Below are positions 53,196-63,608 of a DNA stretch of 64,000 nt, one piece after another. The stretch is taken from NCBI GenBank assembly GCA_016719785.1, contig JADJYJ010000018.1, positions 62,001 through 126,000 on the forward strand. Direction: 5' to 3'. The position numbers were made by a program, and so were the translations under genes. The number at the start of each line of letters is the position of its first letter. Within the stretch, counting starts at the first letter, position 1. The notes under the pieces are model-generated. The model did no database searches, was not told the DNA's origin, and worked only from the letters and a program-made list of their open reading frames with translations. The stretch comes from Candidatus Amarolinea dominans. Lineage in GTDB: Bacteria > Chloroflexota > Anaerolineae > SSC4 > Amarolineaceae.

Positions 53196-53819
53196 ATGAA
53201 ACCATTGGACATCAATGAAGTGCAAGCCTTTACTGAGCAGCGCATCGCCGATTGGGATCAGCGTCGAATCGGAATGCTCAACATGCTGAGTCTTGACACG
53301 TTGCTGTCGCCGCACCCCTACTCCTTCGTGACTGAACGGTCACGATCGGCGGGAGATGTCATCAGCATGGCGCTCGCGCACTCAGGCGGGTGATTGGGGC
53401 CAGGGACGACCATCGGCTGTACCGGGTATTGATCTGGAGTGTTCCAGCAACGGTATCTCATTCCTGGTAAGCATCATGCCGTACTGCACTGCTGACAGTG
53501 ACCTGCAAATCCGGGTTCGTGAACAGGCCCTACGCAGGCGCGCAGGCGCATCAGGGTGCAGCCGACAATGGTCTGCTCGGTAAGCGGACAGTGGGGTTAT
53601 CTCGGTCGTCGGTTCGTTTGCTCATCGGGGGATGAGATCTCTATCGCGCCATCGTCCAGCCAATTGCAGCTCAAGTCAAAACGTGTCGAGGATCATTCGC
53701 CCAAGAGCACGCCCGCATCGTGAATCGTTTCACCCACCAATTCATCGAACGCTTCTGCGACGAAAGCGGCGCGATTGATTGGGTGAAACTGGTGGAATTC
53801 AACAGCGGCAACCCCCCCG
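53196..53819 (+). pseudogene. Relic of a PmeII-like type II restriction endonuclease
   Basis: Three frames hold consecutive pieces of one protein. N-terminus (ATG 53196): MKPLDINEVQAFTEQRIADW ... LLSPHPYSF. Middle (about 53400-53480): GDWGQGRPSAVPGIDLECSS, NGISFLVSI. C-terminus (about 53640-53815): FAQEHARIVNRFTHQFIERF, CDESGAIDWVKLVEFNSGN. The order and words match PmeII-family endonucleases (from memory of the family), but much of the centre is deleted or scrambled, and there are stops. It was probably once part of this restriction locus and is now inactive. Confidence 0.6.
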
Positions 53820-54050
53820 CGGCCCCGGGGGGGGGAAGCACCGCCCCCGCGAGCAAGCCGGGGCCGGGGGGCCCCCGCCGCCGGGGCGCCGGGGGCCCCC
53901 GGCGGCCCGCGCCCCCCCCGCGGCGGGCGCGGGGGGGGGGGGGGAACCAACCCCCCCCCCCCGCAGACCCCCGCCCCGGGGGGCCCCCCCGGCCCCCGCG
54001 CCGGCGGGGCCGCCGCGGGCCCGCCCGGGGCGGATTTCTCGCGCCCGTGT
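53812..54050. other. Abnormal poly-G/poly-C low-complexity stretch
   Basis: About 240 bp made almost only of G and C with runs such as G15-16 and C13-14. It bears no resemblance to the rest of the window. It interrupts the end of the PmeII relic and ends about 45 bp before asnS. It looks like low-quality or artefactual sequence. The true bases here, including any asnS leader, are unknown. Confidence 0.75.
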
Positions 54051-54094
54051 ACCGGGTGCATGAATCGAACATTCCAACCTGCGAGGAGAGAGCT

Positions 54095-55435
<1,341 letters not shown>

Positions 55436-55453
55436 GCTCTTGACACCAGGTTT

Positions 55454-56545
55454 TTGATTTTGCCCTTCATCGTTGTTTTCCTGCTGGCGTTTGGATTATC
55501 CCTGCTGCTGACGCCGCTGGCGCGGCAGTGGGGATTGCGCCTGGGCCTGGCCGATGCGCCGGCCCCGCGCCGCGTGCATACCGGCACGCTGTCACGCCTG
55601 GGCGGCGTGGCGCTCTACCTGGCCTTCACCCTGACGGTCCTGGCGACGCTGGCTTTCCCCGCCTTCTTCCCGGCCAGCCGCGATCCGAACGAAGCGACGC
55701 GACTCATTGGCCTGCTCATCGGCAGCACGGTCGTGGTCATCTTTGGTCTGCTCGATGACCGCCTGCAGTTGCCGGCCTGGCCCCAGGCGCTGGTGCAGGT
55801 CGTGGCCGGGCTGATCGGCATCGCCAGCCTGATCTTCATCAAGCATGTCAACAACCCGTTCACCAATCAGCCCTTTGGCGGCGCGGACGGCTTTGCCTGG
55901 CCCATCGTCTGGCTGCTCACCCTCTTCTGGTTTGCCGGCATGATGAACACCGTCAACTGGCTGGACGGTCTCGACGGCCTGGCCGCGGGCGTGGCTGCCA
56001 TCTTTTGCCTGGTGGTGGCCGGCCACATGCTCCTGCGCGCCGAACCGCCGCAAACCAGTGTGGCGCTGCTGCCGCTGGCCCTGCTGGGCGCGGTGCTGGG
56101 CTTTCTGCCCTACAACTTCAACCCGTCCAGCGTCATCATGGGCAGTTCGGGCGCTTTCTTTCTCGGTTTTGCGCTGGCTGCCCTCGGCATCATGGGCGGC
56201 GCGCGTGTCGCCACGGTGCTGCTAGTGCTCGGCCTGCCCATCCTGGATGTCGCCTGGCTGATCTGGCGCCGCGTGCGCAGCGGCCGCTCGCCCTATCACT
56301 CCTCACGCGATCACCTGCACCACCGCCTGCTCGACCTGGGCTTCAGTCAGCGCCAGATCGTGCTCGCCTACTATGCCTTCTGCGCCCTCTTTGGCGGCCT
56401 GGCGATTTTCATCAACTCGCGGCTCACCAAGCTGCTGGCCCTGGGCATCCTGGGCCTGCTCGCCTTCGCCGTCCTCTGGTGGGCCGCCGCGGCCCGGCCA
56501 GACTCCGCTCCCGGCTCATACACGGACACAGGGACACAAAAATAA
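55454..56545 (+). CDS. MraY/WecA/TagO-family glycosyl-phosphate transferase
   Basis: 363 aa with about ten membrane helices. The family transfers a sugar-1-phosphate to undecaprenyl phosphate, starting a wall or surface polysaccharide. Diagnostic blocks: PRRVHTGTLSRLGGVALYLA, FGLLDDRLQLPAWPQAL (DD), NTVNWLDGLDGLAAGVAAIF (NxxNxxDGxDG), MGSSGAFFLGFALAALGIMG, SPYHSSRDHLHHRLLDLGFS (HxxxxDHxHH). These favour WecA/TagO-like rather than MraY. The start codon appears to be TTG, so the exact start is uncertain. The lipid carrier comes from UppS, encoded at the other end of this window. Confidence 0.9.
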   Translation: MILPFIVVFLLAFGLSLLLTPLARQWGLRLGLADAPAPRRVHTGTLSRLGGVALYLAFTLTVLATLAFPAFFPASRDPNEATRLIGLLIGSTVVVIFGLLDDRLQLPAWPQALVQVVAGLIGIASLIFIKHVNNPFTNQPFGGADGFAWPIVWLLTLFWFAGMMNTVNWLDGLDGLAAGVAAIFCLVVAGHMLLRAEPPQTSVALLPLALLGAVLGFLPYNFNPSSVIMGSSGAFFLGFALAALGIMGGARVATVLLVLGLPILDVAWLIWRRVRSGRSPYHSSRDHLHHRLLDLGFSQRQIVLAYYAFCALFGGLAIFINSRLTKLLALGILGLLAFAVLWWAAAARPDSAPGSYTDTGTQK

Positions 56546-56576
56546 CTCCTGCCTTCGTGTCTTGGTGTGAGGCCTC

Positions 56577-57761
56577 TCAATTGCCGGCCAGGTACGCGAT
56601 GAGCCGCGGTAGATGGCTGCGCAGAATCTCTGGTTGGGACAGAAACGAGAGGACGAGGCCTGGCGTGGGCAGATCGTAGTACCAGCCGGGATGAGTCAGG
56701 ATGCCCGTTTCCAGGAGCAGATCGAGCGCCAGGTGCTCGTCGCTGCTGGTCAACCGGCTCACATCGAGCGTGAGGTAGAATCCCCCGGCCGCGGGTGTGA
56801 GATGGAAATGGTCCGCGCCGGCCAACAGTTCATGGGCCAGGGCGGCCCGCTCTGCAATCTGCTGGCGGTAGTCGGCCAGGAACGCCTGCCCCTGCGTGAG
56901 CAGATCGGCCGCGGCCCATTGAATCCATTCGTGCGTCGCCAGGAAGGTGTCGGCGATGGTTTCCAGGGCGGCCACCGCGGTCCTGACCAGCGCCGCTTCC
57001 CCGCTGACCGCGATCCAGCCCAGCTTGGCGCCCGGCAGCGCCAGCATCTTGGAGAAGCCGTTCAGCGTGAAGACCAACGGCGCCGCATGGTTGGCCGGCC
57101 GCTGGTGTTGACCGGCGCCGAAGATGAATTCGCAGAAGACCTCATCCGCGATGATGGGCAGGCGGTGCGCAGTCGCCAGTGCCACCAGCGCCTCGACCTC
57201 GGCCGCGCTCGCGACATGGCCGGTGGGGTTGTGCGGCGAAATCAGCACGATGGCGCGGGTGTTGGGCGTGATGGCCGCGGCCAGCCCGGCGATGTCAATC
57301 TCCCAGCCTGCGGCGGACCGCACCAGCGCATAGGGCGTCAGGGTCACGCGGCACAGGCTGGCGATGAATTCGAACAGGGGATAGGACGGCTGCGGCGTCA
57401 GGATCTCCTGGCCGGGGTCCGCCAGGAGTTGAAAGAGGTACCAGTAGGATTGACTCGTGCCCGGGGTGAGCAGGATGTGCGCCGGGTCGAAGGCTGCACC
57501 CTGGGTCGCGTAGTAGGCGCTGATGGCCTGGCGGGCCACAGCCTGCCCCTTGGGATCAGGACGATAGACGGCCGCCGCGACCTGCGCCTTTGCCAGCGCG
57601 GCCTGCAGGGTGGCCGCAGGGAAGTGCAGGCCGTGCTGCGTCGGATTGCCGTTGATCAGATCAATCAGCGGGCGACCCGACGCCCTGACCCGGGCTTGCG
57701 CCTGGGTCAGGGCGTTGGCAGAGCCGGTGAAGTGCGCGACCATGCCGGAGAAGACGCTCAC
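56577..57761 (-). CDS. PLP-dependent aminotransferase, class I/II
   Basis: 394 aa. Fold-type I motifs: TPGTSQSYWYLFQLLADPGQ, VLISPHNPTGHVASAAEVEA (NPTG), IIADEVFCEFIF (Asp), NGFSKMLALPGAKLGW with the PLP-binding Lys in FSKML. It resembles aspartate/alanine aminotransferases and DapL/AlaA-type enzymes; amino-acid specificity is not clear. Its ATG overlaps the stop of the YceI-like lipoprotein gene (57758-57761), so the two are cotranslated, though no shared role is obvious. Confidence 0.85.
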   Translation of the reverse strand: MSVFSGMVAHFTGSANALTQAQARVRASGRPLIDLINGNPTQHGLHFPAATLQAALAKAQVAAAVYRPDPKGQAVARQAISAYYATQGAAFDPAHILLTPGTSQSYWYLFQLLADPGQEILTPQPSYPLFEFIASLCRVTLTPYALVRSAAGWEIDIAGLAAAITPNTRAIVLISPHNPTGHVASAAEVEALVALATAHRLPIIADEVFCEFIFGAGQHQRPANHAAPLVFTLNGFSKMLALPGAKLGWIAVSGEAALVRTAVAALETIADTFLATHEWIQWAAADLLTQGQAFLADYRQQIAERAALAHELLAGADHFHLTPAAGGFYLTLDVSRLTSSDEHLALDLLLETGILTHPGWYYDLPTPGLVLSFLSQPEILRSHLPRLIAYLAGN

Positions 57762-58516
57762 GCGCCGGCCAGCACCATCTGGAAATCAAGCTCCAGCTTG
57801 ATGGTGTCCTGCACGCTGAGCACGACCGGCACCCGCGGCTGCGTCAGGTTGAAATCCTTGAACGTGAAGCTGGTTGTAGCCGTGCCAGAGAGTTGATCGC
57901 CGTCGCGCGTGATGGTGATTTGCCAGGTGACCGGCCGCGTGACATCGCGGATAGTCAGATCACCGCTCAGCTCGAACGTGCCCTGGCCTGACGCGGGCAG
58001 GGGTAGTGGCAGGCCGGTGGCCGCCGTCGGCACGAAGACGGCCGTGGGGAAGCGGCTGGTCTGCAGCACATTGCTGGCCACAAAGCCATCGCGGCGGCTG
58101 GAATCGCTCTTCAGGCCCTGCAGGCCGATCTCGAAGCGTGACTGCGCTGACATCAGCGTGCCATCGGCAGCAACCGTCAGCGTGCCGCTGACGTCCTTCG
58201 TGGCGCCGATGGCGTCGCCAGGCAGATCGCGATTGACCAATTGTTCGCGCACCCGGTAACGAGCCTCACTGGCGTCCGCCACGGTGACGAAGCGGAAAAC
58301 ATCCGCAGCGCCGGGCGCCGGCACGGGGGTATTCGCAGCGGCCGGCGCCAGGGTGGGCGCCGGCGCGGGGGTGTTCGCAGCGGCTGGCGTCAGGGTGGGC
58401 GCCGGCGCGGGGGTGTTTGCAGCAGCCGGGGTGGCGGCGGGAGTGGCGCCAGCGCAGCTGCTGATGACAAGGCTCAGCAAAACCAGCAGCAGGCCGAGGG
58501 CTAATTTTCGTTGCAT
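57758..58516 (-). CDS. YceI-family lipoprotein
   Basis: 252 aa. Lipoprotein signal LALGLLLVLLSLVISSCAGA (lipobox ISSC). Three tandem 14-residue repeats AAANTPAPAPTLTP form a linker (residues 30-70). The C-terminal half is a YceI beta-barrel: VSGTLTVAADGTLMSAQSRF, SSRRDGFVASNVLQTSRFPT, ELSGDLTIRDVTRPVTWQIT, TTSFTFKDFNL. YceI proteins bind isoprenoid-type lipids. It would be anchored on the outer face of the membrane. The ATG is at 58516. Confidence 0.87.
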   Translation of the reverse strand: MQRKLALGLLLVLLSLVISSCAGATPAATPAAANTPAPAPTLTPAAANTPAPAPTLAPAAANTPVPAPGAADVFRFVTVADASEARYRVREQLVNRDLPGDAIGATKDVSGTLTVAADGTLMSAQSRFEIGLQGLKSDSSRRDGFVASNVLQTSRFPTAVFVPTAATGLPLPLPASGQGTFELSGDLTIRDVTRPVTWQITITRDGDQLSGTATTSFTFKDFNLTQPRVPVVLSVQDTIKLELDFQMVLAGA

Positions 58517-58625
58517 TTCTGTCTCCTATCAGTATCTACTTCATCTACTTCATCTACTTCGCTGTCCATTGGACGGTCAGTCATGATAAAGAGCGGTCGC
58601 CGGTTTGACTGTAAGGCGCCTCTGC

Positions 58626-58673
58626 AAGTTACCAACTTTTTGGAAAGTTGGTAACTTCTGCAAGTTGGCAACT
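58626..58673. repeat. Palindromic AAGTTACCAACTTT element
   Basis: AAGTTACCAACTTT (58626-58639) pairs perfectly with AAAGTTGGTAACTT (58644-58657) over a TTGG loop. A second small palindrome AAGTTGGCAACTT follows (58661-58673). It lies between the divergent YceI and GH3 genes and could be an operator or a dispersed repeat. Confidence 0.6.
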
Positions 58674-58794
58674 TCTTTGAGGCCGGGTATACTTAGGCCG
58701 CTCCCTGACCTTTCCCCTTTTCCCCCCTAAGACAACGGATGGATCGGCACAACATGGCACATGTCGCGCCCCGGCTGCGGGCGAGCAGCAGAGC

Positions 58795-58912
58795 GATTGA
58801 AATCGCGCCTAATGGGCGTTCCGCCGGGCGTCCACCTGCGTGGACGCGATGCGGGTCGGCGCAGGCCGACCTGGCGGCGGCACGCCCTTGCGCCCCGAAT
58901 TCATTCGGCGGC
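58795..58912. repeat. Cluster of three hairpins upstream of the GH3 gene
   Basis: CGTCCAC-CTGC-GTGGACG (about 58829-58846), GGTCGG-CGCAGG-CCGACC (about 58854-58871) and CCGAAT-TC-ATTCGG (about 58895-58908) follow one another. The block has the look of a dispersed non-coding repeat, even though it stays open in the frame of the GH3 gene. I therefore do not treat it as coding. Confidence 0.5.
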
Positions 58913-58927
58913 TGCCGCCGGCGCCAG

Positions 58928-61822
58928 ATGCCTGGGCAGTTACATTTCCTCTTGCTCTTGACGCTGTTGGTCGCGCTGATCGGCCCGGCGCCGACTCTGG
59001 CCGCGCCCGGGCAGGCTGAGACCGATGTCCAGAAGCTGCTCAAGCGCATGACCAACGGCCAGAAGGTGGGGCAGTTGTTCCTGGTCAGTTTTCAGGGCAG
59101 CGACGCCGGGGCTGATTCGCAAATTGCCGAGTTGATTCGCGACTACTACGTGGGCGGCGTGCTGCTCACCGCGGAGAATTTGCCGCCGACCGGCGCCAAC
59201 CCGGCGGCCGTGGCCGGCCTGAGCAATCAATTGCAGGCGCTGGCCTTCAACCAGCCGCTGCCGCCGGCAGACGCCACAGCGACGCCGGTCATCACCGCCA
59301 CCGTGCGCCCACCCAAACCGGCCGAGCCAGAAGAGAGCGTGGTGCGCATCCCCCTCCTCATCGGCGTGACGCACGAAGGCAACGATTTTCCCTACACCTG
59401 GCTGCGCAACGGTTTTACGCCGCTGCCCGATGCCATGGCGATTGGCGCCACCTGGCATCCTGCCAATGCCGAGGCGGTCGGCCAGATCGTGGGGCGAGAA
59501 CTGGCGGCCGTCGGGGTCAACTTTCTGCTCGGGCCTTCGCTCGACGTGTTGGACAATCCACGCGGCGGGCGCGAGGGTGACTTGGGCGTGCGTGTCTTTG
59601 GCGGCGACCCGTACTGGGTGGGGCGCATGGGCCAGGCCTACATCCAGGGCGTACACATCGGCAGCAATCAACGGGTGCTCACCGTAGCCAAGCACTTCCC
59701 CGGGCAGGGAAGCAGCGATCGCCGGCCAGAAGAAGAAGTGGCGACGGTCCAGAAGCCGTTGGCCGCCCTGCAGCAGGTGGAACTACCGCCCTTTGCTGCG
59801 GCCACGCGCTTGGACGCGCACCAGGTTTTTTCACCCACCGAGGCGTTGATGTCATCACACATCCGCTACCGGGGCTTTCAGGACAACACCCGCCAACTGA
59901 CGCCACCCATCAGCCTGGCGCCGCAACTGCAGACCATCATGAACCTGCCGGAGTTCAAGCCCTGGCGCAGCGCGGGCGGCCTGCTGGTCAGCGACAGCCT
60001 GGGCGTGCCTGCGGTGCGTCGCTACTACGATGCCCAATTGCTGAAATTCCCGCAGCGCCAGATCGCCCTGGACGCGTTCACAGCCGGCAATGACCTGCTG
60101 ACGCTGACCAATTTTGCCCTGACCAGCGACAACCGCGAACAATTGGCCAACATCAAAGACACCATCCTCTTCTTTCGCGAGAAATACGACAGCGACACCG
60201 ACTTTCGTACACGGGCTGATGCCGCGGTGACCCGTATTCTGAGTATGAAGCTCAAGCTCTATCGTCAATTCAGCACAGACAACGTGCTGGTAGATGCGAC
60301 CGCCGCCACCGCGCAGGTGGGTCTCGACCGCACCGTGGTGGCGCAGATTGCCAAAGAGAGCATCACCCTGCTCTACCCTGGCCCCCAGGAGCTGGCCGAT
60401 CGGGTGCCTACATCGCCCCTGACCGATGAAAAACTGGTGATTTTCAGCGATAGCCGGGTCGTACAGGACTGCGCCGCGTGCGCGCCCTTCGTGCCCGTGC
60501 CAGTGAACGCCCTGCAAGAAATCGTGCTGCGCTTGTACGGCCCGCAGGCCACCGGCCAGGTGCAGCCCGCTAACGTCACCAGCTTCAGCTTCGAGCAGCT
60601 CAAGGCCGTGCTCGACGGTAAGGCAGCCGCCACGGATGCCGCCTCGGTCGAAGGCTCGGTGCGCACGGCAGCGTACCTGATTTTTGCCATGCTCGACGTT
60701 GCGCCCACCGAAGTCCCTGCTTCCGACATGGTCAAGGCCTTCTTGCGCCAGCGCTCCGACAGCTTGCGCGATAAGAAGATCATCATCCTGGCCCTCAACG
60801 CACCGTATTACCTGGATACCACGGAAATCAGCAAGCTCACCGCCTATTACGGCGTCTATGCCAGCACGCAACCATTCCTGGAGGCGGCCGTGCGCGCGCT
60901 CTTCCGTGAGTTTACGCCGCCGGGCGCCTCGCCGGTCAGCGTGCCGGGTACCAACTACGATTTGCAGGCGCGGCTGGAACCTGACCCGGCCCAGGTCATC
61001 TCCATCGAACAATTTTCCGCGCAAACCGGCAATGACGCCGCCGGCAACCCGGCGTCCGAGCCGATCCCGGTCAACGTGGGTGACACGCTGCAACTGGCGA
61101 GCGGCATCATCCGCGACCGCAATGGCAATGCGGTGCCGGATGGCACACCGGCCACTTACCGCCTGTTCTACGCCAGCGAGGCGCTGGAACTACCGCGCCA
61201 GGAAGTGACCACGATCAACGGCGTGGCGCGCGCCAGCGTCAAGCTCGAACGCACAGGCGAGTTGCGCATCACGATGAGCGCGGGCAGCGCCAAAGAGTCT
61301 ACCACGCTCCTGGTCACCATCCAGGGCGATTCGCCGGCGCGCATCGCCACGGTGGTGCCCACGCCGACCGCCACCCCCACCGACACCCCCACGCCCACGC
61401 CAACCTGGACGCCTCTGCCCACGCCGACCAACACCCCCGAGCCAACCGCCGTGCCCGGATTCGCCAACACCAATCCGAGCGCGCGGGTTGACCTGTTTGC
61501 CTTCATCCTGGGCCTGCTGGGCGTCGCGGCCGCCGGCGGGTTGATCTATTTCACACAGGCTAACCGCGACCGGCGCACACCAGACGACATCGTACGCCTG
61601 CTGGGCTGGGCCGCGGTGTGCGGCCTGGCCGCGTATGTGCTCTACAGCCTGGGCTGGCTGCCCGGCGCCACCTGGTTGCAGCACAGTCTGCGTCCCTGGG
61701 GCGCGCCGATGATCACCTTTGTCAGCGGCCTGCTGCCGCTGGCCGCGTTGATCTGGCGCGAGACCAACGCCGCTGTGCGTGAGAAGGAGCTGCTCAGCGA
61801 GGGGACGGAAAACGAGAAATAA
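58928..61822 (+). CDS. Membrane-anchored glycoside hydrolase family 3 enzyme
   Basis: 964 aa from ATG 58928, which places a signal peptide first (LHFLLLLTLLVALIGPAPTL, ALA). An in-frame ATG at 58739 would add a repeat-derived segment. GH3 domain at about residues 30-480: QKVGQLFLVSFQGSDAG, LLIGVTHEGNDFPYTW, TVAKHFPGQGSSDRRPEEE (KHFPGxG), GGLLVSDSLGVPAV (nucleophile Asp in VSDSL). Then a second domain, an Ig-like part, a Thr-Pro linker and three membrane helices near the C-terminus. It probably cleaves beta-N-acetylglucosaminides or beta-glucosides outside the cell. No ribosome-binding site is clear. Confidence 0.8.
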   Translation: MPGQLHFLLLLTLLVALIGPAPTLAAPGQAETDVQKLLKRMTNGQKVGQLFLVSFQGSDAGADSQIAELIRDYYVGGVLLTAENLPPTGANPAAVAGLSNQLQALAFNQPLPPADATATPVITATVRPPKPAEPEESVVRIPLLIGVTHEGNDFPYTWLRNGFTPLPDAMAIGATWHPANAEAVGQIVGRELAAVGVNFLLGPSLDVLDNPRGGREGDLGVRVFGGDPYWVGRMGQAYIQGVHIGSNQRVLTVAKHFPGQGSSDRRPEEEVATVQKPLAALQQVELPPFAAATRLDAHQVFSPTEALMSSHIRYRGFQDNTRQLTPPISLAPQLQTIMNLPEFKPWRSAGGLLVSDSLGVPAVRRYYDAQLLKFPQRQIALDAFTAGNDLLTLTNFALTSDNREQLANIKDTILFFREKYDSDTDFRTRADAAVTRILSMKLKLYRQFSTDNVLVDATAATAQVGLDRTVVAQIAKESITLLYPGPQELADRVPTSPLTDEKLVIFSDSRVVQDCAACAPFVPVPVNALQEIVLRLYGPQATGQVQPANVTSFSFEQLKAVLDGKAAATDAASVEGSVRTAAYLIFAMLDVAPTEVPASDMVKAFLRQRSDSLRDKKIIILALNAPYYLDTTEISKLTAYYGVYASTQPFLEAAVRALFREFTPPGASPVSVPGTNYDLQARLEPDPAQVISIEQFSAQTGNDAAGNPASEPIPVNVGDTLQLASGIIRDRNGNAVPDGTPATYRLFYASEALELPRQEVTTINGVARASVKLERTGELRITMSAGSAKESTTLLVTIQGDSPARIATVVPTPTATPTDTPTPTPTWTPLPTPTNTPEPTAVPGFANTNPSARVDLFAFILGLLGVAAAGGLIYFTQANRDRRTPDDIVRLLGWAAVCGLAAYVLYSLGWLPGATWLQHSLRPWGAPMITFVSGLLPLAALIWRETNAAVREKELLSEGTENEK

Positions 61823-62812
61823 TCAAGGTAGAACCGGGGCCAGAAGGGTGACAACGAGGGCTACGACGGCCAGGCCAAGCGCGGCGCCAATCAGCCAACT
61901 GTTGGCTTGCACCGCCAGATCCCAGGCGGCCAGGGAATCGGTGCGCAGGCTGGCCGAGTGAAAGACGGGATCGAACAACGCCCGGCGCACATCGGTCACC
62001 GTGGCCGGCCGGTCGTTGGGATGCATCGCCATGCAGTGCATCACCGCCTGCTCAGTGGTGGCAGAGACGGCCGGGTTGAGACTGCGCATCGGCGCCAGGC
62101 TGCCCGGTTTGAGGAAGCGCTGCTTGGCGTCGGCCGGCGGCTGACCGGTCAGCAGATGATAGAGCGTGGCGCCGATGGCGTAGATGTCAGAACGCACATC
62201 GGTATAGCCGGTGTCGCCCCCGTATTGCTCCAGCGGCGTGTACTGCACGGTGCCCCGGCCCTGCACCACGGTCACGGTGCGGCTGTCATCGGCCAGCAGC
62301 AGCTTGACCAGGCCAAAATCCACCAGTTTGATCGCGCCGCGCGGCGTCAGCTTGATGTTGGACGGCTTGATGTCGCGGTGCAGCACGGGCGAAGGTTGAC
62401 TGTGCAGGTATTCCAGGGCGTCGAGCAATTGGCCCATCCAGCCCAGCACCTGCTCTTCGCTCAGGAAGTGATCCTGGCGGCGGGCTTCTTTCACCAGGTC
62501 GTGCAGGTCGCGCCCCGGCACGAAATCCATCACCAGGTATTCGCGGCCGCGTGTGGTAAAATAGTCAGAGACTTTGGGCAGATTGGGATGATCGAGGCTG
62601 GCCAGGGTGCTCGCCTCGCGGTAGAACTGTTCGGAGGCCTGCTCGAAAAGGTCGTCGCCTTGATCCGGCACCACTTCCTTGATGGCGCACAGGCGGCCTT
62701 TCAGGCGCAGGTCTTCGGCTTTGTAGACCGCGCCCATGCCGCCTTGCCCGACCAATTCGAGAACCTTGTAGCGGTTGTAGAGAACCGTGCCGTTCGTCAG
62801 GGTTTTGCTCAT
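61823..62812 (-). CDS. Ser/Thr protein kinase, Hanks type
   Basis: 329 aa. Kinase domain 12-275: G-loop LVGQGGMGAVYKAED, CAIKEVV (Lys), VLHRDIKPSNIKLTPRGAIK (HRD), LVDFGLVKLL (DFG), YTPLEQYGG (APE-like PLEQ). One C-terminal membrane helix (LIGAALGLAVVALVVTLLAP) is followed by a few residues, so the kinase faces the cytosol and there is no large external sensor. The gene is divergent from an FHA-domain regulator; FHA domains bind phospho-threonine, so that protein is a likely substrate. The stop is next to, but convergent with, the GH3 gene. Confidence 0.92.
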   Translation of the reverse strand: MSKTLTNGTVLYNRYKVLELVGQGGMGAVYKAEDLRLKGRLCAIKEVVPDQGDDLFEQASEQFYREASTLASLDHPNLPKVSDYFTTRGREYLVMDFVPGRDLHDLVKEARRQDHFLSEEQVLGWMGQLLDALEYLHSQPSPVLHRDIKPSNIKLTPRGAIKLVDFGLVKLLLADDSRTVTVVQGRGTVQYTPLEQYGGDTGYTDVRSDIYAIGATLYHLLTGQPPADAKQRFLKPGSLAPMRSLNPAVSATTEQAVMHCMAMHPNDRPATVTDVRRALFDPVFHSASLRTDSLAAWDLAVQANSWLIGAALGLAVVALVVTLLAPVLP

Positions 62813-62918
62813 GCGTGCATTACAGAGTGCTGAAAAGTTGCTGAATCAAGCTGAACACCACCGCCGCGCCAGGCCAGGCCTGGCGCAGGCGCCTCGCTCC
62901 CTGGAGTATACCATCGTC

Positions 62919-63608
62919 ATGCTGAACCGTGAAACCGCCATGCTCATTCTGCAGCGCGGCAATCAGACCGGGCGCGGCTACCCGCTCGACCAGGCCGAAA
63001 TCATCATCGGGCGCAGCCCTGATTGCGACATCTTCCTGGATGATCGCCAGGTGTCACGGCGCCATGCGCGCGTTTTCCGTGAAGGCGACCGCTACCTGGT
63101 AGAGGATTTGGGCAGCAAGAACAACACGCATCTCAACGGCCGCGACCTGGCGGGCATCACCCCGCTGCAGGATGGCGATGAAATTCAGATCGCGCTGCGT
63201 TTCAAGCTGGCTTTCGTGGACGCCGAACAGACCGCGCCGCTGGTTTTCGAGCAGCCGCCACGCATACCGGTGCTGCACCTGGAACCGGACGCGCGTCAGG
63301 TGTTCGTGGGCGAGCGCACGCTCAACCCCCCGCTCTCCCTGCCCCAGTACCGCCTGCTGGAACTGCTCCTGGACGCGGCGGGCGGCGTGGTCAGCCGCGA
63401 CGAGGTGATTCGCTGCGTCTGGTCCGAAGATGCCGAAGAGGGCATTTCCGAACAGGCCATTGATGCGCTGGTGCGCCGCCTGCGCGAGCGCCTGGCCGAA
63501 CTCGATCCCGGCCATGCCTACGTGCTCACGGTGCGCGGGCACGGCTTCCGCTTCCAAAACCGCGCAGCAGACAGCAGCACGCAGCCTACCACCAGCGTCA
63601 AGTCATGA
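62919..63608 (+). CDS. FHA domain-winged helix DNA-binding regulator
   Basis: 229 aa from ATG 62919. Residues 8-105 form an FHA domain: EIIIGRSPDCDIFLDDRQVS, RRHARVFREG, LVEDLGSKNNTHLNGRDL (GRS, SRRHA, LGSKNxTxLNG). Residues 125-220 form an OmpR-type winged helix: LSLPQYRLLELLLDAAGGVV, SRDEVIRCVWSED, AIDALVRRLRERLAELDP, YVLTVRGHGFRF. It would read Thr phosphorylation, probably by the divergent kinase, and change transcription. EmbR-like regulators combine the same domains in the opposite order. It shares a four-base ATGA overlap with hemW. Confidence 0.88.
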   Translation: MLNRETAMLILQRGNQTGRGYPLDQAEIIIGRSPDCDIFLDDRQVSRRHARVFREGDRYLVEDLGSKNNTHLNGRDLAGITPLQDGDEIQIALRFKLAFVDAEQTAPLVFEQPPRIPVLHLEPDARQVFVGERTLNPPLSLPQYRLLELLLDAAGGVVSRDEVIRCVWSEDAEEGISEQAIDALVRRLRERLAELDPGHAYVLTVRGHGFRFQNRAADSSTQPTTSVKS

